From positions 372,001 through 436,000 of the forward strand of contig NZ_CP182343.1 of NCBI RefSeq assembly GCF_048571125.1: 64,000 nt of DNA. The letters run 5' to 3'. Within the stretch, counting starts at the first letter, position 1. Every line of letters begins with the position of its first letter. The position numbers and the translations under genes were made by a program. The stretch is from Arcobacter siniprincipis (GTDB taxonomy: Bacteria > Campylobacterota > Campylobacteria > Campylobacterales > Arcobacteraceae). Under the pieces are notes generated by a model. The model ran no database searches and had not been told where the DNA came from. It saw nothing but the letters and a program-made list of their open reading frames with translations. Shown piece after piece: positions 23,232 to 31,868 of this stretch.

Positions 23232-23810
23232 TTATTTTGTGATTAAGTAATGATTTAGTAAAGCAACTAAATCTTTAACTTGTGATGTTTCAGGGATCAA
23301 TTTTAAAGCATCTTTTGATTCTTTATATTTCCCATTCTCTGCTAGAATTAATGCTTTATTAAATATTGCAAACTCTTTTAATAAAAAATTATTTTCCATT
23401 GAAAGATCACCTAATTTATTTACATTTTGTTCTTTCATGGCTTTTTCATATGCATATAATTCTTTAAAAAATTTAGCATTGATAGAAATATCTTTTTTAT
23501 TATCTCTTTGACTATAAAGAACTATATCATGCAGATTTGTATTAAGCCCTTTTAGCGTCTCTAATGCTTTCTCATCATTTGGATTTTTCAATAATTCTTG
23601 AAAAACAATGTTTGCTTTTGCCGTATTTTGTTCTTTAAAATATGAAGTAAGATACATAGCTACTATTGCAAGTATAATTATCACAACAGCCGATATTATT
23701 ATAAGTTTATATTTTTTGAAAATTCTTTCAACTCTAACAAAGCTTTCTAGGAATTTTTCTTCACTACTAAGCCCCTCTTTTACGAAATCCATATTGTCTT
23801 TTAAACTCAT
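23232..23810 (-). CDS. YfgM-like membrane-anchored TPR protein
   Basis: A 192-residue protein with a cytosolic N-terminus (about 1-33), one membrane helix (YKLIIISAVVIIILAIVAMYL) and a periplasmic helical domain with TPR-like repeats (ANIVFQELLKNPNDEKALETL, KALILAENGKYKESKDAL). This is the layout of YfgM, an ancillary factor of the SecYEG/PpiD chaperone site. It lies immediately upstream of the BamB-like gene on the same strand. Confidence 0.72.
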   Translation of the reverse strand: MSLKDNMDFVKEGLSSEEKFLESFVRVERIFKKYKLIIISAVVIIILAIVAMYLTSYFKEQNTAKANIVFQELLKNPNDEKALETLKGLNTNLHDIVLYSQRDNKKDISINAKFFKELYAYEKAMKEQNVNKLGDLSMENNFLLKEFAIFNKALILAENGKYKESKDALKLIPETSQVKDLVALLNHYLITK

Positions 23811-23884
23811 TGATTAACCTTATAAAAAATTAGTTATAAGTGTACAAAAATTTTCATAAAATCTTACTTTTATAAAAAGTTCTA

Positions 23885-23890
23885 TATAAT
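23885..23890 (+). promoter_or_regulatory. -10 box of ctpA
   Basis: TATAAT 29 bp before the ctpA ATG (start point near 23897). A GGGG tract 8 nt before the ATG serves as RBS. Confidence 0.5.
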
Positions 23891-23918
23891 ACAAACCTAT
23901 TAAAGCACTGGGGTTAAA

Positions 23919-25217
23919 ATGAATAAGTTTATATTATCAATTATAGTTTTAGTTATTTCACTGAATTTTTTGCACGCTGATGTAAAAGCAGATAAAAAAG
24001 AAGAACAAAGTAGATTTGAGTCTTTGTCTAAATTAACAAATGTTATTGGCACTGTAGAAAAATATTATGTAGATGATTTAAAATTACAAGAAATCGTAAA
24101 TAAGGCATTAAAAGGTTTAATGCAAGAATTGGATGCACATTCAACATATATGGATAAAAAGTATTTCAAAGAGATGCAAATCCAAACTGATGGTGAATTT
24201 GGTGGATTAGGAATTACTGTTGGAATGAGAGATGGAGCATTGACTGTTATTTCACCAATTGATGGAACTCCTGCATATGAAGCTGGTATTAAATCAGAAG
24301 ATATTATTTTAAAAATTGATGATAAATCAACTTTAAATATGAGTTTAGATGAAGCGGTAAGTTTAATGAGAGGAAAACCTAAAACTCCAATAACACTTAC
24401 TGTTGTTAGAAAAGCAGAGAGAAAACCTTTAGAAATAAAGATTGTAAGAGATATTATTAAAATAGAATCTGTAAAAACAAAAACTATTGGAAAAGATATT
24501 TTATACCTAAGAGTTACAAGTTTTGACAAAAATGTTGTAGATGGATTAACTAAGGCAATCAAAGATGCTAAAGCTACTAAAGGAATTATTTTAGACTTAA
24601 GAAATAATCCAGGTGGATTATTAACTCAAGCAATAGGAACAACTGATTTATTTGTAGACAAAGGAATCATAGTTTCACAAAAAGGTAGAGATGCTTCAAG
24701 TGAAGAAACTTTTAATGCAAACTATTCAAAAACATTGACAAGAGTACCATTAATAGTTTTAGTAAATGGTGGTAGTGCATCTGCTTCAGAGATTGTAAGT
24801 GGTGCGTTACAAGATCATAAAAGAGCAATTTTAGTTGGAGAAAAAACTTTTGGAAAAGGTTCTGTTCAAGTTGTATTACCAATTACTTCTGATAAGAGTG
24901 AAGCTATTAAATTAACTATTGCAAAATATTACTTACCAAGTGGTAGAACAATCCAAGCAACAGGTATTACTCCTGATGTTATTTCTTATCCAGGTGAAGC
25001 TGTAAAAGCTCCAGATATGGATTTTATGATAAAAGAAGCTGATTTAAAAAAACATTTAAAAAGTGAATTAGAAAAAGTTGATGGAAAAGAAAAAGAAGTA
25101 AAAAAAGAAGTAAAAAAAGATGATACAAAAATCATTACAGATGAAGATCTATTTAAAGATAATCAACTAAAAACCGGTGTTGATATATTAAAAAGTTTAA
25201 TAATTACAAATAAATAG
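23919..25217 (+). CDS. C-terminal processing peptidase (S41), CtpA-like
   Basis: Exported serine protease of 432 residues that trims C-termini of periplasmic proteins. It has a signal peptide (1-20), a helical cap, a PDZ domain (about 95-175: GGLGITVGMRDGALTVISPI, DEAVSLMRGKPKTPITLTV), and the S41 core with the nucleophile Ser in NGGSASASEIVSGAL and the general-base Lys in TFGKGSVQVVLPI. It ends in a Lys/Glu-rich low-complexity segment (about 385-405) before a short tail. It starts the cluster with purC, 27 nt upstream. Confidence 0.94.
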   Translation: MNKFILSIIVLVISLNFLHADVKADKKEEQSRFESLSKLTNVIGTVEKYYVDDLKLQEIVNKALKGLMQELDAHSTYMDKKYFKEMQIQTDGEFGGLGITVGMRDGALTVISPIDGTPAYEAGIKSEDIILKIDDKSTLNMSLDEAVSLMRGKPKTPITLTVVRKAERKPLEIKIVRDIIKIESVKTKTIGKDILYLRVTSFDKNVVDGLTKAIKDAKATKGIILDLRNNPGGLLTQAIGTTDLFVDKGIIVSQKGRDASSEETFNANYSKTLTRVPLIVLVNGGSASASEIVSGALQDHKRAILVGEKTFGKGSVQVVLPITSDKSEAIKLTIAKYYLPSGRTIQATGITPDVISYPGEAVKAPDMDFMIKEADLKKHLKSELEKVDGKEKEVKKEVKKDDTKIITDEDLFKDNQLKTGVDILKSLIITNK

Positions 25218-25244
25218 AAATGAAAAATAAGTAAAGGAAAATAA

Positions 25245-26213
25245 ATGAATATTAGTGATATTGTAGCTCTTGGTCTTTGGCCACAATCAAAGAAAACAAC
25301 TACGCAAAAAGGTATTGCACAATTAGAAGATTTAGGTTATAACCTATTTTATATTGGAAAAAATGCTGATCTTTATACTTGCCCAGGAGATGAAGCAAAA
25401 GTATTACTTGTGAGAAGTGATAGATGCTCAGTTTTTGATATTCCTTTAAATTTAGAGATTGAAGAAAAGGGAGTTTGGCAAACAGCTATTTCAAATAGTG
25501 GGGCTAAATTTGCAAACAAAGCAGGTATAAGAACAGCTGTTTTATCTGAAAATGTAGACCCTACTTTAAGTATAGCACCAAGATGCCAAATAATGGAGTT
25601 ATGCAAAGCCTTAGAAGCTGAAATCAATGGAGATGTTGTACAGTTTGAATTTATTTTTAGAAACTATTTAACAGGTTCTTTATTTGAAGCTACAAAAAGT
25701 GGTAATGATCCTTATGGTTTAAATTTACCATCAGATTTAAATGAGTGGCATAAATTTGAAACTCCCATCTTTACTCCAACTACAAAAGGTGTAAAAGATA
25801 TTCCTCTAAATTCTCAAAATGTAAGAGAAAAATTTCCTGAAATTATCTCTAGTTTAGAAAGACTTTTTAAAGAGTTTACTCAATATGCGCAAGATAATGG
25901 CATAGTTGTTGTAGATACAAAACTTGAAGCATTTGTGAATGCAAAAGGTGAATGGATTTTAGGTGATGAGATTTTAACTCCAGAGAGTTCAAGATTTATC
26001 TCAAAAGAGAACTTTGATGCTAAAAACTTTATCTCAATGGATAAACAAATTCTTAGAAACTTTGCTAAAGAAAACAATTGGAAAGAAAAAGCAAAAGATT
26101 TAAAAGCTGGGGAAAAATTGAATGTTGAAGTTCCTGATTCTATAAAGAATGAGGTTTTAAATGGATATAAAACTATCCATAACAGATTAAACAGTAGCAT
26201 TATTAAGAAATAG
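25245..26213 (+). CDS. purC: Phosphoribosylaminoimidazole-succinocarboxamide synthase
   Basis: SAICAR synthetase, the purine step that joins aspartate to CAIR with ATP. The 322-residue length is that of the longer PurC form. Visible motifs are YIGKNADLYTCPGDEAKVLLVRSDRCS, FRNYLTGSLFE and the metal/ATP segment DTKLEAFVNAKGEWILGDEI. AAAGGAAAATAA precedes the ATG. The gene is followed by purS and purQ, which have their own promoter. Confidence 0.93.
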   Translation: MNISDIVALGLWPQSKKTTTQKGIAQLEDLGYNLFYIGKNADLYTCPGDEAKVLLVRSDRCSVFDIPLNLEIEEKGVWQTAISNSGAKFANKAGIRTAVLSENVDPTLSIAPRCQIMELCKALEAEINGDVVQFEFIFRNYLTGSLFEATKSGNDPYGLNLPSDLNEWHKFETPIFTPTTKGVKDIPLNSQNVREKFPEIISSLERLFKEFTQYAQDNGIVVVDTKLEAFVNAKGEWILGDEILTPESSRFISKENFDAKNFISMDKQILRNFAKENNWKEKAKDLKAGEKLNVEVPDSIKNEVLNGYKTIHNRLNSSIIKK

Positions 26214-26247
26214 TTTTTTTAGAAAAACTACTTCAGCTAGTTTTAGA

Positions 26248-26253
26248 TATAAT
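26248..26253 (+). promoter_or_regulatory. -10 box of purS-purQ
   Basis: TATAAT 28 bp before the purS ATG, in the 67-bp gap after purC. It suggests purSQ can be expressed separately from ctpA-purC. Confidence 0.45.
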
Positions 26254-26280
26254 CGCAAAAATATAAATTGAAGGTAATAA

Positions 26281-26526
26281 ATGAAAGCAATCGTAAATGT
26301 AGCGTTAAAACAAGGTGTTTTAGATGATCAAGGTAAAGCAACACACCATGCGTTAGACACTTTAGGATTTAAAGAAGTTGTTAAAGATGTAAGAATTGGA
26401 AAACAAATTATTTTAGAATTAAATTCTAGCTCAAAAGAAGAAGCACAAATTGAAGTTACAAAAATGTGTGAAAAATTACTAGCTAATACTGTAATTGAAG
26501 ATTACAATATTACAATTACTGAGTAG
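26281..26526 (+). CDS. purS: FGAM synthase subunit PurS
   Basis: An 81-residue structural subunit of the three-part formylglycinamidine ribonucleotide synthase (PurS-PurQ-PurL). VNVALKQGVLDDQGKATHHAL and LGFKEVVKDVRIGKQI are the family hallmarks. GAAGG precedes the ATG. It is followed 4 nt later by purQ; purL is not in the window. Confidence 0.95.
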   Translation: MKAIVNVALKQGVLDDQGKATHHALDTLGFKEVVKDVRIGKQIILELNSSSKEEAQIEVTKMCEKLLANTVIEDYNITITE

Positions 26527-26530
26527 AATT

Positions 26531-27205
26531 ATGAATGTAGCAGTATTACAATTTCCAGGTACAAATTGTGAGTATGATACAAAATATGCATTTGAAAAAT
26601 TAGGTGCTAATGTTCAAATTATATGGCATAAAGAGAATGTATTACCTGAAAATGTTGATTTAATAGTTATTCCAGGTGGATTTTCTTATGGTGATTATTT
26701 AAGATCAGGTGCGATTGCAAGATTTGCAAATATTATGGAATCAGTAAAAGAGTATGCAGCAAATGGTGGAAAGATTTTAGGTATTTGTAATGGTTTCCAG
26801 ATTTTACTTGAAGCTGGACTTCTTCCCGGTGCTATGAAAAGAAATAGTTCATTACATTTTATTTCAAAATATAACCATTTAAAAGTAATAAACAATAACA
26901 ATAAATTTCTTAATAAATTAAAAGTAAATGATGTAGTTAATATTCCAATTGCACATCATGATGGAAATTATTTTATAGATGAAGCTGGTTTAAAAGAGCT
27001 TGAAGAAAATGATCAAATATTGTTAAAATATTGTGATGAAAAAGGGAACCTTTCAAATGTAAATGGTTCTGTTTCAAATATTGCAGGTATTTGTAATAAA
27101 GAAAAAAATATTTATGGACTTATGCCTCATCCTGAAAGAGCAATTGAAATACTTCTTGGATGTGATGATGGTGTTAAGATGCTAGAAGGTTTTTTAAATA
27201 ATTAA
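26531..27205 (+). CDS. purQ: FGAM synthase glutaminase subunit PurQ
   Basis: Class I glutamine amidotransferase that supplies ammonia to PurL. Conserved: VAVLQFPGTNCEYDT at the start, PGGFSYGDYLRSGAIA, the nucleophile elbow GICNGFQ (catalytic Cys), and the His-Glu of MPHPERAIE. The ATG at 26531 matches the family start; an in-frame ATG 36 nt upstream would overlap purS. Length 224 residues, normal. Confidence 0.95.
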   Translation: MNVAVLQFPGTNCEYDTKYAFEKLGANVQIIWHKENVLPENVDLIVIPGGFSYGDYLRSGAIARFANIMESVKEYAANGGKILGICNGFQILLEAGLLPGAMKRNSSLHFISKYNHLKVINNNNKFLNKLKVNDVVNIPIAHHDGNYFIDEAGLKELEENDQILLKYCDEKGNLSNVNGSVSNIAGICNKEKNIYGLMPHPERAIEILLGCDDGVKMLEGFLNN

Positions 27206-27227
27206 GAAGTAGTTTTCTACTTCTTAA
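27202..27227 (+). terminator. Terminator after purQ
   Basis: TTAAGAAGTAG and CTACTTCTTAA pair perfectly over 11 bp around TTTT; the stem includes the purQ stop. It is followed by A rather than T residues, so it may act more strongly as an RNA-stabilising stem. Confidence 0.5.
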
Positions 27228-27240
27228 AAATAGGAAAAAT

Positions 27241-28440
27241 ATGAAGAATATTTTTTATTTACTACTCATTTCACTTACATTATTCGCAAATGAATCACAA
27301 AATAGTACTGAGCTAACTAACACTGAAACTTCGGTTTTTGATGCTAATAATAGCACTAAAGCAGAAGAATTAAAACCAGATTATTATCAAGAAATAATAA
27401 AGCCAGATGCACAAGATATATCAGCAGAAAAAAATATATACCTAAGTTATAAATCTTTTCCAAACAATATTTTCAAAAATCAAAGATTTGAAATTATTTT
27501 AAAAGCAATAATAACAAGTGATGATTATGACAGAATAGAAACAAGGTTTATTAATTCAAAAAATATGAATGTAATAAATCCTCAATCTCCTTGGACAGAA
27601 GTTGAAGATAAAACCTTTGAAAATATGTTCTATTTCAAAGCAAGTCAATCAGATTTTGCAATACCAACTTTTCAAGTTGCGATATATAAAAGTAATGTTT
27701 TAATTGAAGTTGAGAATATACAAGCAAAAAAAGTTTCTTTCACAGAAATTGGTAAAAATATAGAAAATTTTTCTTCAATAATTGCAAAGAATTTAGTAAT
27801 AAATGCTTATAAAACAAAACAATATAATAATGATGAATTAATCACGATTATGGATATCAATGCAAAAGAGTCTAATCTAGAAGATTTTTATATAAAAAAT
27901 GTGAAAGAACAAGGTGTTTCAACTATTGATGATAACTATCCTGAACAAAATCTATTATACTATTTAGTTCTACCTGTTCATACTAAAAAGATTGATTTTT
28001 CTTATTATAACAGTGATCAGAAAAAATTTATAACTATCAATATTCCAATTGTATTGGAAAATGAACTAGTAAGTACACAAACAGATTTAAATCCAAATAA
28101 AAGTAATATCTTATTTTACAAAAGAGTCGTTTTTGGAAGTTTATTTGTATTGTTTTTTATAATATATATTTGGAAGAGAAAAAAAATTTATTTAATTATT
28201 GCATTAATAAGTGCCATTATATTACTTCTTTATTCTATTCCTAATAAAACAAAAATATTAAAAAAGGATAGTTATATTTATATTCTTCCTACAAAGAAAT
28301 CAACTATTTTCCAAAAAACTGATAAAGAATATGAAGTGAAAGTTTCTATTAAAAGAGGTGACTTTGTAAAGGTTATTTTAGGAGAAGGTGATAAAAGTAT
28401 GATTGGATGGGTTAAAGAAAATGATCTTAGCAAGAATTAG
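27241..28440 (+). CDS. Membrane-anchored periplasmic protein with a C-terminal SH3-like domain
   Basis: A 399-residue exported protein, function not known. It has a signal peptide (1-16), a low-complexity Asn/Thr/Glu segment, and a large beta-rich periplasmic region (about 60-285). Two adjacent membrane helices follow (VFGSLFVLFFIIYIW and IYLIIALISAIILLLY). The last 70 residues read KDSYIYILPTKKSTIFQK...VSIKRGDFVKVILGEGDKSMIGWVKENDL, a bacterial SH3-type domain that often binds peptidoglycan or peptides. The layout recalls BatD-like proteins. The following plsC overlaps its last 20 nt. Confidence 0.65.
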   Translation: MKNIFYLLLISLTLFANESQNSTELTNTETSVFDANNSTKAEELKPDYYQEIIKPDAQDISAEKNIYLSYKSFPNNIFKNQRFEIILKAIITSDDYDRIETRFINSKNMNVINPQSPWTEVEDKTFENMFYFKASQSDFAIPTFQVAIYKSNVLIEVENIQAKKVSFTEIGKNIENFSSIIAKNLVINAYKTKQYNNDELITIMDINAKESNLEDFYIKNVKEQGVSTIDDNYPEQNLLYYLVLPVHTKKIDFSYYNSDQKKFITINIPIVLENELVSTQTDLNPNKSNILFYKRVVFGSLFVLFFIIYIWKRKKIYLIIALISAIILLLYSIPNKTKILKKDSYIYILPTKKSTIFQKTDKEYEVKVSIKRGDFVKVILGEGDKSMIGWVKENDLSKN

Positions 28441-29110
28441 AGGAATAATTGTATTAATACAATTTACAATTAGTGTTGCATTTGTTGTTATTGGGATGTA
28501 TACTTTTAGAAATCATGTACACAAAATTATAAAACTTTGGATGAGACTTCAAATATATTTTTTAGGTATCACTTTTGAACAAGTTGGAAAAATGGATGAA
28601 ACATGTGATATGGTAATTATGAATCATCAAAGTTTATTAGACATCATTGTAATAGAACACCTTCATAATAAACACTTAGCTTGGGTAGGTAAAAAAGAGA
28701 TTACAAATCTAATCTTTTTTGGTCATATTATGAAAGCTCCAGACATGATTACTATTGATAGAGAAAATAAAACTGGTTTGTTAAAACTAATAAAAGATGC
28801 AAAAGATAGATTATCTAAAAATAGACCAATCGCTATTTTCCCTGAAGGTACAAGAGGTGATGGTAAAACTATGGGCTCTTTTAAACCAGGAGCTGCAATG
28901 GTTGCAAACAAGTTAAACTTACGCGTACAACCATTAATAATAATAAATACAAAAAATATTCTTGATTCCCAAAAACTTGATGCAAATCCTGGTATTGTGA
29001 AGATTATCTATTTAGAACCAGTTCAAGCAGATAAATCGACTAATTGGTACAAAGACACAGAAGAAAAAATGAGAGAAATATTATCAATAGAAATGAAAAA
29101 AGAGCTCTAA
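28421..29110 (+). CDS. plsC: 1-acyl-sn-glycerol-3-phosphate acyltransferase
   Basis: Makes phosphatidic acid from lysophosphatidic acid at the inner membrane. An N-terminal hydrophobic helix (IIVLIQFTISVAFVVIGMY), the HX4D catalytic motif NHQSLLD, and the substrate motif FPEGTRGD are all present. The ATG at 28421 is chosen because TTAAAGAAA precedes it and the protein then begins at the membrane helix. It overlaps the previous gene by 20 nt and the next by 1 nt (TAATG), so all three are likely co-translated. Confidence 0.92.
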   Translation: MILARIRGIIVLIQFTISVAFVVIGMYTFRNHVHKIIKLWMRLQIYFLGITFEQVGKMDETCDMVIMNHQSLLDIIVIEHLHNKHLAWVGKKEITNLIFFGHIMKAPDMITIDRENKTGLLKLIKDAKDRLSKNRPIAIFPEGTRGDGKTMGSFKPGAAMVANKLNLRVQPLIIINTKNILDSQKLDANPGIVKIIYLEPVQADKSTNWYKDTEEKMREILSIEMKKEL

Positions 29111-29496
29111 TGACATTATCATGGCAAACAATTTTAGCAGTTGGATGTGGAGGCTTTTTTGGGGCAATTTCTAGGGTTTATATAACTCATAATATGAATT
29201 TATCTATGAAGTCAGAATTTCCTTGGGGCGTTTTAACTGTAAATGTTGTAGGAAGTTTCATCATTGGCGTTTTATTTGCAATTTTTTTACATTATACAGT
29301 TTCAGATACTTTAAAATCTTTTTTAACTACAGGTTTTTTAGGAGCCTTTACTACTTATTCAACTTTCGCAATTGAGAGTTACTTTTTACTTAATACTTCA
29401 ATTTTTCTTGCAACTACAAGTATGTTCTTAAATCTTTTTGGGACAATCGTAGCAGCTGGTGGAGGATATAAACTTATTCACTTTTTGCTTAGATAA
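29110..29496 (+). CDS. crcB: Fluoride ion channel FluC/CrcB
   Basis: A 128-residue, four-helix membrane protein that exports fluoride as an antiparallel dimer. Diagnostic: GGFFGAISRVY, the pore motif GVLTVNVVGSFIIG, and the phenylalanine-box region TTGFLGAFTTYSTFAIE. The start is set by the TAATG overlap with plsC. A single gene copy implies the dual-topology homodimer form. No fluoride riboswitch was seen, as expected for an internal gene of an operon. Confidence 0.94.
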   Translation: MTLSWQTILAVGCGGFFGAISRVYITHNMNLSMKSEFPWGVLTVNVVGSFIIGVLFAIFLHYTVSDTLKSFLTTGFLGAFTTYSTFAIESYFLLNTSIFLATTSMFLNLFGTIVAAGGGYKLIHFLLR

Positions 29497-29518
29497 ATAA
29501 GTACAATTTATTTAAGGA

Positions 29519-29547
29519 TTAAGAAGATATAATATCCTCTTAATTTT
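29519..29547 (+). terminator. Terminator after crcB
   Basis: TTAAGAAGATAT (29519-29530) and ATATCCTCTTAA (29532-29543) pair with one mismatch and are followed by TTTT. Confidence 0.55.
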
Positions 29548-29574
29548 ATGACAAGTTCAATATAGGAGAATACT

Positions 29575-29808
29575 ATGGGTATGCCAGGTGGTATGGAATG
29601 GATATTAATTGCGTTGGTTGTTTTATTGCTTTTTGGTGGTAAAAAAATACCAGAATTAGCAAAAGGTTTAGGTTCAGGAATCAAAAACTTTAAAAAAGCA
29701 GTTAAAGAAGATGATGAAGAAGAAGTAGTTAAAACTGATAAAGCAGATGAAATAGAAGATAAAAAAGCTGAAAAATCAGTTAATGCAGAAGATACAAAAA
29801 AAGTTTAG
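29575..29808 (+). CDS. tatA: Sec-independent protein translocase subunit TatA
   Basis: A 77-residue pore-forming subunit of the twin-arginine export system. One N-terminal membrane helix (MEWILIALVVLLLFGGKKIPEL) with the FGxxxxPEL hinge, the amphipathic helix AKGLGSGIKNFKKAVKED, and an acidic tail. GGAG precedes the ATG. tatC and tatB are not in the window. Confidence 0.95.
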   Translation: MGMPGGMEWILIALVVLLLFGGKKIPELAKGLGSGIKNFKKAVKEDDEEEVVKTDKADEIEDKKAEKSVNAEDTKKV

Positions 29809-29818
29809 GGATTAGTAG

Positions 29819-31411
29819 TTGCAAACCTTAGTTAAAAAACATATAGAAGAAATACTAAAATTAGAAAATTTAGTTTTAGAAAAACCTAAAGATATATCTT
29901 TAGGTCATTTTGCAACACCTGTTGCATTCTCTTTGGCTAAAGAATTACGAAAAAATCCAATGCAAATTGCACAAGAATTAGCTGATAAGTTTAATGACTC
30001 AGAGATTTTTGATAATGTAACAGCAGTAAAAGGATTTGTTAATTTTAAACTTTCTAATGCATTTTTAGAAAATCTTATTTCAAAACTTTTTGAAGATGAA
30101 AACTCATTTGCAAAAGGTGAAAATAAAAATGAAAAAATTCTTTTAGAATATGTAAGTGCAAATCCTACTGGACCACTTCATATTGGTCATGCAAGAGGTG
30201 CAATTTTTGGAGATACACTTGCTCGTGTTGGAAGACACTTGGGTTATGATGTGCAAACAGAATATTATATCAATGATGCTGGTGCTCAGATGGATATGCT
30301 TGGTCTTTCTGTATCATTAGCTGGACGTGAGTTTTTATTAAATGAAACAGTTGAGTATCCAGAGTCTTATTATAGAGGTGAATATTTAGTTGATATTGCA
30401 AAAGAGATTCAAAAGAATTTTGGCGATGACATCTTTAATGATGAGTCAAGATTTAGAGAAATGGCAATGTTTGCTAAAGATGAAGTTCTAAAAATCATAA
30501 AAAAAGATTTAAAAGATATTGGAATAGAGTTTGATACTTTTATCTCAGAAAACTCTTTATACTCTTCATGGGAAGATACAAAAAATGTTTTAGAAAAAAA
30601 TGGTTCTTTGTATGAAAAAGATGAGAAAATATTTTTAAAATCAACAGCACATGGTGATGATAGTGATCGAGTTGTCGTAAGAGACAATGGGATCCCTACT
30701 TATCTTGCTGGTGATATAATTTATCATAAAAATAAATATGATAGAAACTTTGATAGATACATAAATATTTGGGGTGCAGATCACCATGGATATATTACAA
30801 GAGTAAAAGCTGCAATTGAGTTTTTAGGAAATGATTCATCTAAATTAGAAATTATTCTTTCTCAGATGGTACAACTTTTAAAAGGTGGAGAGCCTTATAA
30901 AATGAGTAAGAGAAAAGGTAACTTCATTCTTATGAGTGATATTTCTGATGAAATTGGTGCTGATGCTTTAAGATTTGTATTTTTGACAAGAAAAAGTGAT
31001 ACACACTTGGAATTTGATTTAGAAACTTTAAAAAACCAAGATTCTTCAAATCCAGTATTTTATATAAATTATGCCCACGCTAGAATAAATCAAGTATTTG
31101 TAAAAGCAAACTTAACTCCAAAAGATGTAATAAATGAAAAATTTGGAGATTTAAACGAAGATAGTATAAACTTAATTTATGAAGCTTTACTTTTACCAAC
31201 AGTTATAAATGAAGCTTTTGAAAAAAGGGATATGCAAAAAATAACTGATTATTTGTATAATCTTGCATCTTCAGTTCATAAGTTCTATAATGAACATAAG
31301 ATATTAGAGACACAAGAACAGAATAGTTATTTAAAAGTACTAAGTGTAGTTTCTTTATCAATAAGAACAGGTTTAAAATTATTAGGAATCGAGGCCAAGG
31401 AGGTAATGTAA
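29819..31411 (+). CDS. argS: Arginyl-tRNA synthetase
   Basis: Class I synthetase of 530 residues that charges tRNA-Arg. The N-terminal tRNA-binding domain, the HIGH signature in GPLHIGHARGAIFGD, the KMSKS-type loop PYKMSKRKGNF, and the DALR-type anticodon domain (NYAHARINQVF) are all in order. The start is TTG at 29819 with TAGGGA upstream, 10 nt after tatA. Its stop overlaps the start of a 38-aa membrane protein gene. Confidence 0.97.
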   Translation: MQTLVKKHIEEILKLENLVLEKPKDISLGHFATPVAFSLAKELRKNPMQIAQELADKFNDSEIFDNVTAVKGFVNFKLSNAFLENLISKLFEDENSFAKGENKNEKILLEYVSANPTGPLHIGHARGAIFGDTLARVGRHLGYDVQTEYYINDAGAQMDMLGLSVSLAGREFLLNETVEYPESYYRGEYLVDIAKEIQKNFGDDIFNDESRFREMAMFAKDEVLKIIKKDLKDIGIEFDTFISENSLYSSWEDTKNVLEKNGSLYEKDEKIFLKSTAHGDDSDRVVVRDNGIPTYLAGDIIYHKNKYDRNFDRYINIWGADHHGYITRVKAAIEFLGNDSSKLEIILSQMVQLLKGGEPYKMSKRKGNFILMSDISDEIGADALRFVFLTRKSDTHLEFDLETLKNQDSSNPVFYINYAHARINQVFVKANLTPKDVINEKFGDLNEDSINLIYEALLLPTVINEAFEKRDMQKITDYLYNLASSVHKFYNEHKILETQEQNSYLKVLSVVSLSIRTGLKLLGIEAKEVM

Positions 31412-31527
31412 TGAAATGGATTATTATTATTTTCGCCGCAATACTTACTTTAGCAATAGTTACAGGTTACATGGGTGGAGCAAAAGAGGCCACAGGTAAT
31501 TATGGAAAAGTTATGAGAGGAGGGTGA
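31411..31527 (+). CDS. Small single-pass membrane protein, 38 aa
   Basis: MKWIIIIFAAILTLAIVTGY is a single membrane helix, followed by a short Gly-rich tail ending VMRGG. The ATG overlaps the argS stop (TAATG) and GAGG lies within the argS end (GGCCAAGGAGG) at a good distance, so translation is likely. Function unknown. Its stop lies inside the terminator hairpin shared with rsfS. Confidence 0.6.
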   Translation: MKWIIIIFAAILTLAIVTGYMGGAKEATGNYGKVMRGG

Positions 31528-31541
31528 ATTAACCCTCTCTT
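31515..31541. terminator. Bidirectional terminator
   Basis: AGAGGAGGGT (31516-31525) pairs with ACCCTCTCT (31532-31540) with one bulge. It covers the stops of the 38-aa gene and rsfS, which converge here. Confidence 0.6.
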
Positions 31542-31855
31542 GTAATCTCTAGTTCACTTAAGAACTCTTCTAATGAATATTTTTCTCTTGTTTTTTCTGT
31601 CATTAGGTGTATAAAAGCATCTCCTAAATCAATAACAGTCCAATCATCATTATCATCAACTCTTAAAAATTCTTCACCAGCTGGTTTTAATTCTTCTTTT
31701 AAATAGTTTAATAAAGCAAATCCATGCTTAGCATTTAATGTTGTTGCAATAACAACAAAATCTACAATATAATCTTTGTCTTTAAGATTGATAAGTTCAA
31801 CATTTACTGCTTTCTTATCTTCTAAGACTTTTACAATTGTTTCTTCTCTAGTCAA
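31529..31855 (-). CDS. rsfS: Ribosomal silencing factor RsfS
   Basis: A 108-residue factor that binds ribosomal protein uL14 and blocks subunit joining under starvation. Seen: TREETIVKVLEDKKAVNVELINLK at the start, VDFVVIATTLNAKHGFALLNYL, and the signature DDWTVIDLGDAFIHLMTEKTREKYSLEE. The TTG at 31855 has AAAAAGG 8 nt upstream and gives the usual length; the ATG at 31894 would overlap nadD. nadD-rsfS order is standard. Confidence 0.92.
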   Translation of the reverse strand: MTREETIVKVLEDKKAVNVELINLKDKDYIVDFVVIATTLNAKHGFALLNYLKEELKPAGEEFLRVDDNDDWTVIDLGDAFIHLMTEKTREKYSLEEFLSELEITREG

Positions 31856-31868
31856 TATATGTACCTTT

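Noticed and set aside
24065..24562. 165-aa antisense ORF within ctpA
   Set aside because: Shadow frame opposite a strongly conserved protease gene; no start signals.
25060..25125. Lysine-rich repeats in the ctpA 3' end as a tandem repeat locus
   Set aside because: Short low-complexity coding sequence (KKEVKK) with no regular unit beyond codon repeats.
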